Positions 9,807 through 17,312 of a stretch of 41,009 bases of DNA are shown one piece after another. The first letter of the stretch is position 1; every line of letters starts with the position of its first letter. The stretch spans positions 1-41,009 of the forward strand of contig JAQGJX010000163.1 in NCBI GenBank assembly GCA_028290405.1, read 5' to 3'. The translations under genes and the position numbers were made by a program. The notes beneath the pieces were generated by a model. That model was not told the DNA's origin and made no database searches. It saw nothing but the letters and a program-made list of their open reading frames with translations. Source of the stretch: Hyphomicrobiales bacterium (lineage in GTDB: Bacteria; Pseudomonadota; Alphaproteobacteria; Rhizobiales; Beijerinckiaceae).

Positions 9807-9917
9807 GGGGTTTCCTGAATTGTCTCGCGGCGCGCGTCGTGACGCGGGCGCCGCTCGCCCGGGCGCGCAGCGACGCGTTCGTCGCGGCCCCGGAGAAGCG
9901 GATGTAACGAACCTTGC

Positions 9918-10901
9918 TTACTGCGGCTGGATTTTCGCGATGCGCACGTAGTCGGCCCACGAGCGCAGGTCTTTCTCGAACATCGCCTGCGCCTCTTCGG
10001 GGGTCGAGATGAAAGGATCGCCCCCGAAGCTGTTGAGGAACTTCCTGGTCTCCTCCGTCGCCAGGACCTCCCGGAACCAGGCGTTGATCTGCGCGATCAC
10101 GGGCTTGGGGGTTCCGGCGGGGACCATGGCGGAGAACCATGTGGTGAGGTCGAAATCCTTGAACCCCTCTTCCTGCATGGTGGGAATGTCCGGCACCGCG
10201 TCGAGCCGCCTGCCGGTGCTCACAGCCAGCGCGCGCAGGCGTCCGGCGCGCACTTGCGACATGGTGTAGACAGGATCGAACATGCCGTAGTCGATCTTGC
10301 CGCCAAGCTGGTCGTTCAGCGAATCCGCGCCCACGCGGTAGACCACTTCCACGGCCTGCGTGCCGGTCGCCACCTTGTACATCTCGCCCATGATCGTGCC
10401 CGCCGTCGCGGACGTCGCGTAGGTCGCCTTGTCGCCCTTCTCCTTCAGAAAAGCCGTCAGCTCGGCGACGTTCTTCCATGGCTTGGAGGCGTCCACCACC
10501 ACCATGAACGGCTGCCGGTTGACGCTGGCGGCGACCGTGAGCGCCTTGCCGGCGTCGATCGGCGGGTTCTTGTAGAGATACATGTTGCCCGCGATCGCGC
10601 TCGCCGCATGCACGAAGATTGTGTACCCGTCCGGCTTGGAGCGCGCGGTGTGTTCGGCGGCGATGTTGCCGCCCGCCCCGAAGCGGTTCTCCACCAGAAC
10701 CTGACGGCCCATGAGAGGCCGGATCTTGTCGGCGAAATAGCGCACCAGCGTGTCGGACCCGCTGCCGGGCGGAAAAGCGCAGATGAACGTGACGTTGCGC
10801 GCCGGATAGGCTTCCTGCGCCACAGCCGCGCCCAGCGCGGGCAGGCCGGCGGCCAGCAAGGGCGCGCCAATGAGAAGATCGCGCCGCGACGGATTGAACA
10901 T
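9918..10901 (-). CDS. Tripartite tricarboxylate transporter binding protein (Bug/TctC family)
   Basis: Periplasmic solute receptor of 327 residues. The N-terminus MFNPSRRDLLIGAPLLAAGLPALGAAVA carries a twin-arginine-like RRDLL motif and a cleavage site after AVA. Bug features are YPARNVTFICAFPPGSGSDTLVRYFAD near the mature N-terminus, VENRFGAGGNIAAE, and LGGKIDYGMFD. Such proteins bind carboxylates or small amides. No TctA/TctB membrane genes are nearby, as is common for the expanded Bug family, so it may serve a transporter elsewhere or act in sensing. ATG 10901 has GGGGGAA eight bases upstream. It is probably the first gene of a two-gene operon with the GMC oxidoreductase. Confidence 0.9.
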   Translation of the reverse strand: MFNPSRRDLLIGAPLLAAGLPALGAAVAQEAYPARNVTFICAFPPGSGSDTLVRYFADKIRPLMGRQVLVENRFGAGGNIAAEHTARSKPDGYTIFVHAASAIAGNMYLYKNPPIDAGKALTVAASVNRQPFMVVVDASKPWKNVAELTAFLKEKGDKATYATSATAGTIMGEMYKVATGTQAVEVVYRVGADSLNDQLGGKIDYGMFDPVYTMSQVRAGRLRALAVSTGRRLDAVPDIPTMQEEGFKDFDLTTWFSAMVPAGTPKPVIAQINAWFREVLATEETRKFLNSFGGDPFISTPEEAQAMFEKDLRSWADYVRIAKIQPQ

Positions 10902-11116
10902 GGACGTATTCCCCCGGAGAAACTTTGCCCGGAAGCTAACAGCCCGGGCGCGCACGGGCAAACCGCCAGAATGTGCTGTGCACAGCGCCCCGGTCCCTTG
11001 ACGCGGCGCAAGCGCCAGCGTGAGATGCTCGCATGAGCGCGGCGGCTGGGCCGCTTCTTGCATGAGTTGAACGACACGCCGGAAGCCGACGCGCTGCGCG
11101 CCGGTCAGGAGCGACG
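10902..11116. promoter_or_regulatory. Divergent regulatory region between the Bug operon and the BMP-type ABC operon
   Basis: A 215-base gap between two divergent genes. It contains a perfect 12-base palindrome GCTGTGCACAGC at 10975-10986, which could be an operator. There is also a possible plus-strand sigma70 promoter: TTGACG at 10998-11003, 17 bases, then TGAGAT at 11021-11026, a weak -10. No regulator gene is adjacent, so the binding factor is unknown. Confidence 0.4.
11047..11061 (+). promoter_or_regulatory. Weak sigma54 (-24/-12) promoter candidate before the BMP-type ATPase gene
   Basis: TGGGCCG, four bases, TTGC then A. The GG and GC dinucleotides have the required ten-base spacing, and the -12 box TTGCA is full consensus, but two -24 positions differ from TGGCACG. 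The predicted start is about 11073, 44 bases before the ATG. It is weaker than the matches at 14674 and 26210 but fits the same regulatory theme. Confidence 0.35.
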
Positions 11117-12661
11117 ATGAATCCGGACCAAGCCCTCCCGCCCCTGCTGTCCCTGCGCGGGATCGTCAAGCGCTTCGGCGGCTTCGTGGCCAACGACCAC
11201 ATCGACCTCGACATCGCGCAGGGCGAGGCCCACGCGCTTGTGGGAGAGAACGGCGCGGGCAAGTCAACGCTCGTCAAGATCATCTACGGCGTGCTGGCGC
11301 CCACGGAGGGAACCATCGCGATCGACGGCGAGCAGGTGCGGCTGAACTCGCCGGAGGCCGCGCGGGCTCGCGGAATCGGCATGGTGTTCCAGCATTTCTC
11401 GCTGTTCGACAACCTCACGGTGGCGGAGAACGTCGCCCTCGTCCTGCCCCGCCGGGAGAGCCTCGCGGGCCTGCGCGCCCGCATCGCGGAGGTGTCGCGA
11501 CGCTACCGCATGCCGCTGGAGCCGGACCGGGACGTGTGGTCCCTGTCGGCGGGCGAACGCCAGCGGATCGAAATAGCCCGCTGCCTGTTGCAGGACCCGC
11601 GCCTCGTGATCCTCGACGAGCCCACCTCGGTGCTCACGCCCCAGGAGGCTTACGGCTTGTTCGAAACGCTGGACGCCCTGAAGGCGGAAGGCCGCTCGCT
11701 CCTGTACATTTCCCACAAGCTGGAGGAAGTGCAGCGCCTCTGCGAACGCGCCACCATCCTGCGGCTGGGCCGCAAGGTCGCAAGCTGCGACCCACGCCAG
11801 GAGAGCCCGCGTTCCCTCGCGGCCCTCATGGTGGGCGCGCAGATCGCCGAGATCCGCCCCGCCGCCCACGCCAAGGGCGAGGTGCGCCTGCGGGTGGACG
11901 CGCTGAGCGCGGAGGCTGAAACCCTGCATGGCGTCGATCTCGCCCACGTGTCGCTCAGCGTGCGCGGCGGGGAAATCCTCGGCGTCGCGGGGGTGGCGGG
12001 CAACGGCCAGGCGGAATTGTTCGAACTGCTGTCGGGCGAGCGCACTGTGGAGCGCGCCGAGACGATCATCATCGGGGGCGCCGCGCTGGGCCGCGGCGGC
12101 GTCACCGCGCGCCGCCTGCACGGCGCGGCCTTCGTGCCCGAGGAGCGCAACGGCCACGCGGCCGCGCCGGACTTCTCCCTGGCGCAGAATGTGGTGCTCT
12201 CGCGCCATGCGACCGGCGGCGTCGTTCGCCGCGGGCTCGTGCGCTACGAGCGCGCGCGCGAACTCGCCCAGGAGATCGCCAGCGCCTTCGACGTCCGCAA
12301 GACGGGACCGGACCCGGCCGCCCGCACCCTGTCGGGCGGCAACCTGCAAAAGTTCGTGGTGGGCCGCGAAATCCTCGGCGAGCCAAAGGTCCTCATCGTC
12401 AACCAGCCTACCTGGGGGGTGGACGCCGCCGCCAGCGCCGCCATCCGGCAGGCGCTCGTGGACCTTGCGGCGCGCGGCGCGGCGGTGCTGCTCATCAGCC
12501 AGGACCTAGATGAATTGTTCGAGATCTGCGATTCCATCGCGGTGATCCACGACGGCCGCCTGTCGGCGCCGCTGGACGCCCACGCCGCCACTCGCGAGGA
12601 AATCGGCCTGCTGATGACCGGCGCGACGGGCGGCCAGCAAGAAGACCTTCATGCGCATTGA
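11117..12661 (+). CDS. ABC transporter ATP-binding protein, BMP/nucleoside type (NupO/YufO-like)
   Basis: Double-domain ATPase of 514 residues driving the two permeases that follow. The first domain has Walker A GENGAGKST at about residues 43-51, signature LSAGERQRIEIAR and Walker B LVILDEPTSVL. The second domain has the degenerate Walker A usual for this family (GVAGNGQAELFELLSGE, no GKS), signature LSGGNLQKFVVGREI and NQPTWGVD. This asymmetry is typical of BMP-associated and sugar importers; the permease and binding-protein partners place it in the nucleoside/purine class. A GGAG site precedes the ATG. The end overlaps the next gene by 11 bases. Confidence 0.92.
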   Translation: MNPDQALPPLLSLRGIVKRFGGFVANDHIDLDIAQGEAHALVGENGAGKSTLVKIIYGVLAPTEGTIAIDGEQVRLNSPEAARARGIGMVFQHFSLFDNLTVAENVALVLPRRESLAGLRARIAEVSRRYRMPLEPDRDVWSLSAGERQRIEIARCLLQDPRLVILDEPTSVLTPQEAYGLFETLDALKAEGRSLLYISHKLEEVQRLCERATILRLGRKVASCDPRQESPRSLAALMVGAQIAEIRPAAHAKGEVRLRVDALSAEAETLHGVDLAHVSLSVRGGEILGVAGVAGNGQAELFELLSGERTVERAETIIIGGAALGRGGVTARRLHGAAFVPEERNGHAAAPDFSLAQNVVLSRHATGGVVRRGLVRYERARELAQEIASAFDVRKTGPDPAARTLSGGNLQKFVVGREILGEPKVLIVNQPTWGVDAAASAAIRQALVDLAARGAAVLLISQDLDELFEICDSIAVIHDGRLSAPLDAHAATREEIGLLMTGATGGQQEDLHAH

Positions 12662-13739
12662 TCTTGAGCCGCGCCCCGCGCGTTCGCTGGCCGTCGACGT
12701 CGCAGCGCCCATCCTGGCGCTGGCGGCCGCCATCCTCATCGGCGGCGTCGTCGTGTGGCTGCTGGGCAAATCCCCGACCCGCGCCTTCTCGGTCTACTTC
12801 GTCGAGCCGCTGCTGGAGGGATGGTCGCTGCAGGAGCTGGCCGTGAAGGCCTGCCCGCTGGCGCTGATCGCCATCGGGCTGAGCTATTGCTTCCGCGCCA
12901 ACCTGTGGAACATCGGCGCCGAGGGCCAGTTCGTCATGGGCGGGCTTCTGGGCGGCTGGCTGGCGGTGGCCACCCACAACGGCGCCATGCAGGGCGCGCT
13001 GGGCGGCTGGTGGATCATGCCCGCCATGCTGGCGCTGGGCGTGATCGGCGGCGCGCTGTACGCGCTTGTTCCCGCGCTGCTGCGGGTCTGGCTCGGCGTG
13101 TCCGAAATCCTCACCAGCCTCATGCTGGTCTACGTGGCCGAACTGGCGCTCGACTACGTGGCGCGCGGGCCGCTGCGCGACCCCAAGGGCTTCAACTTCC
13201 CCCAGAGCGTGACGTTCGACGACGTGGCGCGCCTGCCCTTCCTGGCGGAAGGCGAGCGCCTGCACCTGGGCGTGCTGTTCGCGCTCGTCGCGCTGGCGGT
13301 CTCGGCCTTCGTGTTCGCCCGCACGCTGTTCGGCTTCGAGGTGCGGCTGGTGGGCGAGGCGCCGCGCGCCGCGCGCTTCGCCGGCTTCAGCGACAAGCGC
13401 CTCACGCTGGCGGTGTTCGCCATCTCGGGCGCGCTGGCGGGGCTGGCGGGAATTGCGGAAGTGGCCGGGCAGATCGGCCAGTTGCAGCCGAAGATTTCCC
13501 CCGGGTACGGCTTCACGGCCATCATCGTTGCGTTCCTCGGGCGCCTGTCGCCGTTCGGGATCCTGGTGGCGAGCCTCGTGCTTGCGCTCACCTACATCGG
13601 CGGCGAGGCCGCGCAGGTGGCGCTGAAACTGCCCAACGACATGACCCGCGCCTTCCAGGGCGTGCTGCTGATGTGCGTGCTGATGGCGGACGTGGCGACG
13701 CGCTACCGCGTGCGCATCAGGCTGGGAGCCGCCCCATGA
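12651..13739 (+). CDS. ABC transporter permease, BMP/nucleoside type (NupP/YufP-like)
   Basis: Inner-membrane permease of 362 residues with eight to ten hydrophobic segments. Family stretches are AVKACPLALIAIGLSYCFRANLWNIGAEGQFVMGG and the later FAISGALAGLAGIAEVAGQIGQL and GYGFTAIIVAFLGRLSPFG, which match the branched BPD_transp_2 permeases of nucleoside importers. The ATG lies inside the end of the ATPase gene, and the stop overlaps the next permease (ATGA), showing tight coupling. Confidence 0.92.
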   Translation: MRIDLEPRPARSLAVDVAAPILALAAAILIGGVVVWLLGKSPTRAFSVYFVEPLLEGWSLQELAVKACPLALIAIGLSYCFRANLWNIGAEGQFVMGGLLGGWLAVATHNGAMQGALGGWWIMPAMLALGVIGGALYALVPALLRVWLGVSEILTSLMLVYVAELALDYVARGPLRDPKGFNFPQSVTFDDVARLPFLAEGERLHLGVLFALVALAVSAFVFARTLFGFEVRLVGEAPRAARFAGFSDKRLTLAVFAISGALAGLAGIAEVAGQIGQLQPKISPGYGFTAIIVAFLGRLSPFGILVASLVLALTYIGGEAAQVALKLPNDMTRAFQGVLLMCVLMADVATRYRVRIRLGAAP

Positions 13740-14659
13740 GCCCCGCGATCCTCGAACTCGTGCTCGTCACCGTGGTGGCGTCCTCCATCCCGCTCGTCAT
13801 CGCCGCGCTGGGGGAGCTTGTGACCGAGCGCGCCGGGGTCCTCAACCTTGGCGTGGAGGGCATGATGATCATGGGCGCCGCGCTGGGGTTCGCGGCCGCC
13901 TACACGACGGGGTCCACCATCGTGGGCGCACTGGCGGGCGTCGCGGCGGGAATCGCCATGGCGGCGCTGTTCGGCCTGCTGACCGTCGCGCTCGCCATCA
14001 ACCAGGTGGCGGCGGGCCTCGCGCTCACCATTTTCGGCGTCGGCCTGTCGGGGCTGCTGGGCGCGGGCTTCGTGGGCCTGAAGCGGGACGGCGCGCCCCA
14101 GCTCAACATCCCCGGCCTGTCGGACCTGCCGTTCGCGGGCAAGCTGATCTTTGGCCATGACGCGTTCGTGTATCTCGCCTTCGCGCTGGTGGCGAGCGTC
14201 GCCTACTGGCTGACGCGCACGCGCAGCGGCCTCGCCATGCGGGCCATCGGGGACAATCACGAGTCCGCCCACGCGCTGGGGTTGCCGGTGCGGCGCACGC
14301 GCTTCCTGGCCGTGCTGTTCGGCGGGGCGTGCGCGGGGCTGGCGGGCGCGTACCTCTCGCTCGCCTACACCCCCTTCTGGGCGCCGGGCATGACGGCGGG
14401 GCGCGGCTGGATCGCGCTGGCGCTGGTGGTCTTCGCATCGTGGCGCCCATGGCGCGTGGTGCTCGGCGCGCTGCTATTCGGCGGGGCGACCGTGCTGCAA
14501 CTGCACGCGCAGGCCGCCTCGCTGGGCCTGCCGGGCCAGTTGCTCTCCGCCGCGCCCTATCTCGCCACCATCGTTTCGCTGATGGCGCTGTCCATCGGCG
14601 TGCGCCGCAACGGGGCGGCCCCGGCCGCGCTAGGCCAAGCGTTCATACCGCCCAGATAA
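13736..14659 (+). CDS. ABC transporter permease, BMP/nucleoside type (NupQ/YufQ-like)
   Basis: Second permease, 307 residues. It starts with a short periplasmic N-terminus and the family stretch VIAALGELVTERAGVLNLGVEGMMIMGA, followed by AINQVAAGLALTIFGVGLSGLLG and TRSGLAMRAIGDNHESAHALGL. The ATG overlaps the previous stop (ATGA) and has GGGAG upstream. With the partner permease it would form the pore for purines, nucleosides or similar compounds. The binding protein gene follows 102 bases later behind its own sigma54-type promoter. Confidence 0.92.
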   Translation: MSPAILELVLVTVVASSIPLVIAALGELVTERAGVLNLGVEGMMIMGAALGFAAAYTTGSTIVGALAGVAAGIAMAALFGLLTVALAINQVAAGLALTIFGVGLSGLLGAGFVGLKRDGAPQLNIPGLSDLPFAGKLIFGHDAFVYLAFALVASVAYWLTRTRSGLAMRAIGDNHESAHALGLPVRRTRFLAVLFGGACAGLAGAYLSLAYTPFWAPGMTAGRGWIALALVVFASWRPWRVVLGALLFGGATVLQLHAQAASLGLPGQLLSAAPYLATIVSLMALSIGVRRNGAAPAALGQAFIPPR

Positions 14660-14673
14660 ACGCTTCGGGCGTC

Positions 14674-14688
14674 TGGCACGGGGATTGC
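14674..14688 (+). promoter_or_regulatory. Sigma54 (-24/-12) promoter for the BMP-family binding protein
   Basis: TGGCACG, four bases (GGGA), TTGC: every core position of the sigma54 consensus TGGCACG-N4-TTGC is present; only the following W position is G. GG (14675-14676) and GC (14687-14688) are ten bases apart as required. The predicted start is about 14700, 62 bases before ATG 14762. Sigma54 promoters need an enhancer-binding activator; NtrC would fit a nitrogen-rich substrate, but no clear NtrC site was seen here. Confidence 0.75.
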
Positions 14689-14761
14689 GGAGAACCCCGC
14701 TTGCGGCCCCGCGGCCGCTCAACGATACTCGGCCTTGGGTATGCAGAAAGGACCACGACGC

Positions 14762-15844
14762 ATGAAGAACGTGAGCATCAAACTGGCCATGGGCGCGGCC
14801 CTCGCGCTGGGACTGGCGGCCCTGTCGGGCGCGGCCGTCGCGCAGGAAAAGCTGAAGGTCGGCTTCATCTACGTGGGCCCCGTGGGCGATTTCGGCTGGT
14901 CCTACCAGCACGACCAGGGACGTCAGGCGATCCTGAAGGCGCTGGGCGACAAGGTCGAGACGACCTACCTTGAAAGCGTGCCGGAGAACGACAGCGAGCG
15001 CTCCATCGAACAACTCGCCCGCACCGGCCACAAGCTCATCTTCACCACCTCCTTCGGTTTCATGGAGCCGACGCTGAAAGTCGCCAAGAAATTCCCGAAC
15101 GTGAAGTTCGAACACGCCACCGGCTACAAGCGCGCCGACAACGTCGCCACCTATTCGGGCCGCTTCCACGAAGGGCGCTACGTCATCGGCCAGATCGCCG
15201 GCAAGATGACCAAGACGAACACCATCGGCTACGTGGCCGCCTTCCCGATCCCCGAAGTCGTCGCCGGCATCAACGCCTTCCTGCTGGGCGCGCAATCGGT
15301 GAACCCGGGCGTGAAGATCAAGATCGTCTGGGCCAACACCTGGTTCGACCCCGGCAAGGAAGCCGACGCCGCCAAGGCGCTGCTGGCGCAGGGCGCCGAC
15401 ATCATCAGCCAACACACGGATTCCGCCGCCCCCCTGCAGGAGGCCGAAAAAGCCGGCAAGCTCGGGTTCGGGCAGGCGTCGGACATGTCGCGCTTCGCCC
15501 CGAAGGCGCAGCTCACCGCGATCGTGGACGACTGGTCGGGCTATTACGTCGAGCGCACCAAGGCGGTGCTCGACGGAACGTGGAAGTCCACCGACACGTG
15601 GGACGGCCTCGACAAGAAGAAGGTAACCATGGCCCCCTTCATGAACATGCCCGACGACGTGAAGGCGATGGCCGAAAAGACCACCGCCGACATCGCGTCC
15701 GGCAAGCTGAACCCGTTCGCCTGCCCGATCATGGACCAGAGCGGCAAGCCGGCGGAATGCAAGGGCGGCGCTGCGCTGTCCGACGCGCAGATCCTCGGCA
15801 TGAACTGGTACGTCAAGGGCGTGGACGACAAGCTGCCGCAGTAA
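14762..15844 (+). CDS. BMP family ABC transporter substrate-binding protein (purine/nucleoside type)
   Basis: Periplasmic receptor of 360 residues for the importer encoded just upstream. The N-terminus MKNVSIKLAMGAALALGLAALSGAAVA is a signal peptide cut before QEKLKVGFIYVGP. BMP features are KVGFIYVGPVGDFGWSYQHDQGR, SERSIEQLARTGHKLIFTTSFGFM, YSGRFHEGRYVIGQIAG and the C-terminal GMNWYVKGVDDKLP. ATG 14762 has AAGGA eight bases upstream; an earlier in-frame ATG at 14735 lacks a comparable site. It lies downstream of a full-consensus sigma54 core and is terminated by a strong hairpin. The nearby 8-oxoguanine deaminase suggests an oxidised purine or related base as ligand. Confidence 0.92.
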   Translation: MKNVSIKLAMGAALALGLAALSGAAVAQEKLKVGFIYVGPVGDFGWSYQHDQGRQAILKALGDKVETTYLESVPENDSERSIEQLARTGHKLIFTTSFGFMEPTLKVAKKFPNVKFEHATGYKRADNVATYSGRFHEGRYVIGQIAGKMTKTNTIGYVAAFPIPEVVAGINAFLLGAQSVNPGVKIKIVWANTWFDPGKEADAAKALLAQGADIISQHTDSAAPLQEAEKAGKLGFGQASDMSRFAPKAQLTAIVDDWSGYYVERTKAVLDGTWKSTDTWDGLDKKKVTMAPFMNMPDDVKAMAEKTTADIASGKLNPFACPIMDQSGKPAECKGGAALSDAQILGMNWYVKGVDDKLPQ

Positions 15845-15863
15845 GCTGCATCGCATGACGACT

Positions 15864-15887
15864 GCGGGCTCTCGCAAGAGGGCCCGC
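15864..15887. terminator. Hairpin between convergent genes (probable bidirectional terminator)
   Basis: A ten-base-pair GC-rich stem with one G-U pair closes a GCAA tetraloop (left arm 15864-15873, right arm 15878-15887). It lies exactly between the ends of the BMP gene and the convergent deaminase gene. No T tract follows, as is common in high-GC alphaproteobacteria, so termination strength is uncertain. Confidence 0.6.
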
Positions 15888-15892
15888 GGGCC

Positions 15893-17236
15893 CTACAAGC
15901 CCTCGAGAAACGCCTTTGCGGCGGCTCCGTGCTCGAAGCGCAGGCGCGCGAGGTCGACGCCCACGGGGGCTGCGTCCGTCACCCGCCACTGGCCGCCCAC
16001 CATCACCCGGTCCGCGCTGTGCGCCCCGCACAGAACCAGCGCCGCCAGCGGATCGCCCGCGCCGGAGAAGCGCAGTTCGTCCAGCTTGTAGAACGCCAGA
16101 TCGGCCTGCATGCCGGGCGCGATCTTCCCCAGGTCGTCGCGGCCCAGGCACTTCGCCGACCCCTCGGTGGCCCAGCGGAACGCGTCGAAATGCGTTACGC
16201 CGGCCGCCCCGTAGCGCAGGCGGTTGATCATCAGCGCGTGGCGAACGCCCTCCATCAGGTTGGAATTGTCGTTGGACGCTGAGCCGTCCACCCCCAGGCC
16301 CACGGGCGAGCCCGCCTCCTCAAGCTCGCGCGTGCGGCACTGGCCGGACGCGAGCACCATGTTGGACGTGGGGCAATGGCACACCCCTACCCGCGCGCGC
16401 CCGAGCCGCTTCACCTCATCGTCGTTGAAGTGGATGCCGTGCGCCAGCCAGACACGGTCGTTCATCCACCCGACCTCTTCGAGGTAATCCACCGGCCGGC
16501 AGGAGAATTTCGACTGGCAATAATCGACCTCGTCCAGCGTCTCGGCCAAGTGCGTGTGCATGCGGCAATCGTGCCGCTCCGCCATGGCGGCGGTCTCGAT
16601 CATCAGCCGCTTGGAGACGTTGAACGGCGCGCAGGGCGCCAGCGCCACGCGGGTCATCGCCCCCTCGCGGCGGTCGTGATAGCGCGAGATCACGCGCTCG
16701 CAATCCGCCAGGATCACGTCCACGTCCTGCACGGCGCCGCCCGGCGCGTTGCCGCCCTCGTCCTCCGTGAGGTTCAGCGAGCCGCGGGTCAGCGTCATGC
16801 GAACGCCCAGCCTGGCCGCCTCCTCCGCCTGGATGTCCATCGCGGAGTCGAGGCCTGGCGGGTAGAGGTATTGGTGGTCGGAGACGCAGGTCGCGCCGGA
16901 CATCATCAGCTCGGTCAGCGCCAGCCGCGTGGCGAGCCGGAAGTTGTCCGGCTTCACGTTGCGCGACCAGATGGGAAACAGCGCCTCGAGCCACGGAAAC
17001 AGCTCCTTGTTGATGGCGCTGGGATGGGCGCGCGTCAGCGTCTGGAACATGTGGTGGTGCGTGTTGATGAGGCCGGGAACGACCACGTGGCTGGAAGCGT
17101 CGAACGTCTCGTCCACGGGCGCGGCGGGCGCCGCGCCGGACGCGACCAGCTCCGCGATCCGCCCGTTCTCGACGACGACCCCGCCCTGCGCGCCCTCCGC
17201 CAGAATGGCCATCGGCGACTTGATCCATGCACGCAT
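15893..17236 (-). CDS. 8-oxoguanine deaminase (amidohydrolase, ATZ/TRZ group)
   Basis: Metal-dependent deaminase of 447 residues, predicted to convert 8-oxoguanine to urate and ammonia. The zinc motif is in LINTHHHMFQTLTRAHPSAINKELFPWL (HxH at residues 60 and 62). Later motifs are RMHTHLAETLDEVDYC, VWLAHGIHFNDDEV, GVCHCPTSNMVLASG and VGLGVDGSASNDNSNLMEGVRHAL (metal Asp). The HHHMFQTLTRA and ASNDNSNL stretches match what I know of the Pseudomonas Pa0142-type 8-oxoguanine deaminases. It lies tail to tail with the BMP transporter and downstream of a second amidohydrolase on the same strand. Guanine or related pterins are alternative substrates. Confidence 0.85.
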   Translation of the reverse strand: MRAWIKSPMAILAEGAQGGVVVENGRIAELVASGAAPAAPVDETFDASSHVVVPGLINTHHHMFQTLTRAHPSAINKELFPWLEALFPIWSRNVKPDNFRLATRLALTELMMSGATCVSDHQYLYPPGLDSAMDIQAEEAARLGVRMTLTRGSLNLTEDEGGNAPGGAVQDVDVILADCERVISRYHDRREGAMTRVALAPCAPFNVSKRLMIETAAMAERHDCRMHTHLAETLDEVDYCQSKFSCRPVDYLEEVGWMNDRVWLAHGIHFNDDEVKRLGRARVGVCHCPTSNMVLASGQCRTRELEEAGSPVGLGVDGSASNDNSNLMEGVRHALMINRLRYGAAGVTHFDAFRWATEGSAKCLGRDDLGKIAPGMQADLAFYKLDELRFSGAGDPLAALVLCGAHSADRVMVGGQWRVTDAAPVGVDLARLRFEHGAAAKAFLEGL

Positions 17237-17282
17237 CGTCTTTTCCCCTCGCGCCCGCTCGGCGCCCCATGCCTTAAATCAA

Positions 17283-17310
17283 GCCAGACTGCACGCAAAG
17301 GTGCAGCCTG
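17283..17310. other. Inverted repeat between two amidohydrolase genes
   Basis: CTGCAC (17289-17294), six bases, GTGCAG (17301-17306), extended by three more pairs after one mismatch. It may be a hairpin in the minus-strand transcript. The core TGCAC-N6-GTGCA is also close to an NtrC site (TGCAC-N7-GTGCA) but one base short. It sits 53 bases upstream of the 8-oxoguanine deaminase start. Confidence 0.4.
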
Positions 17311-17312
17311 CC

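Noticed and set aside
9838-9905. GC-rich dyads between the Bug receptor and the GMC gene considered as a terminator
   Set aside because: Only a six-base-pair stem with no T tract is seen, and the two genes look co-directional and probably co-transcribed.
12755-14659. An apparent 634-codon gene extending the second BMP-type permease upstream
   Set aside because: The N-terminal part is the shifted frame of the first permease. Permease similarity begins at ATG 13736, which overlaps the previous stop.
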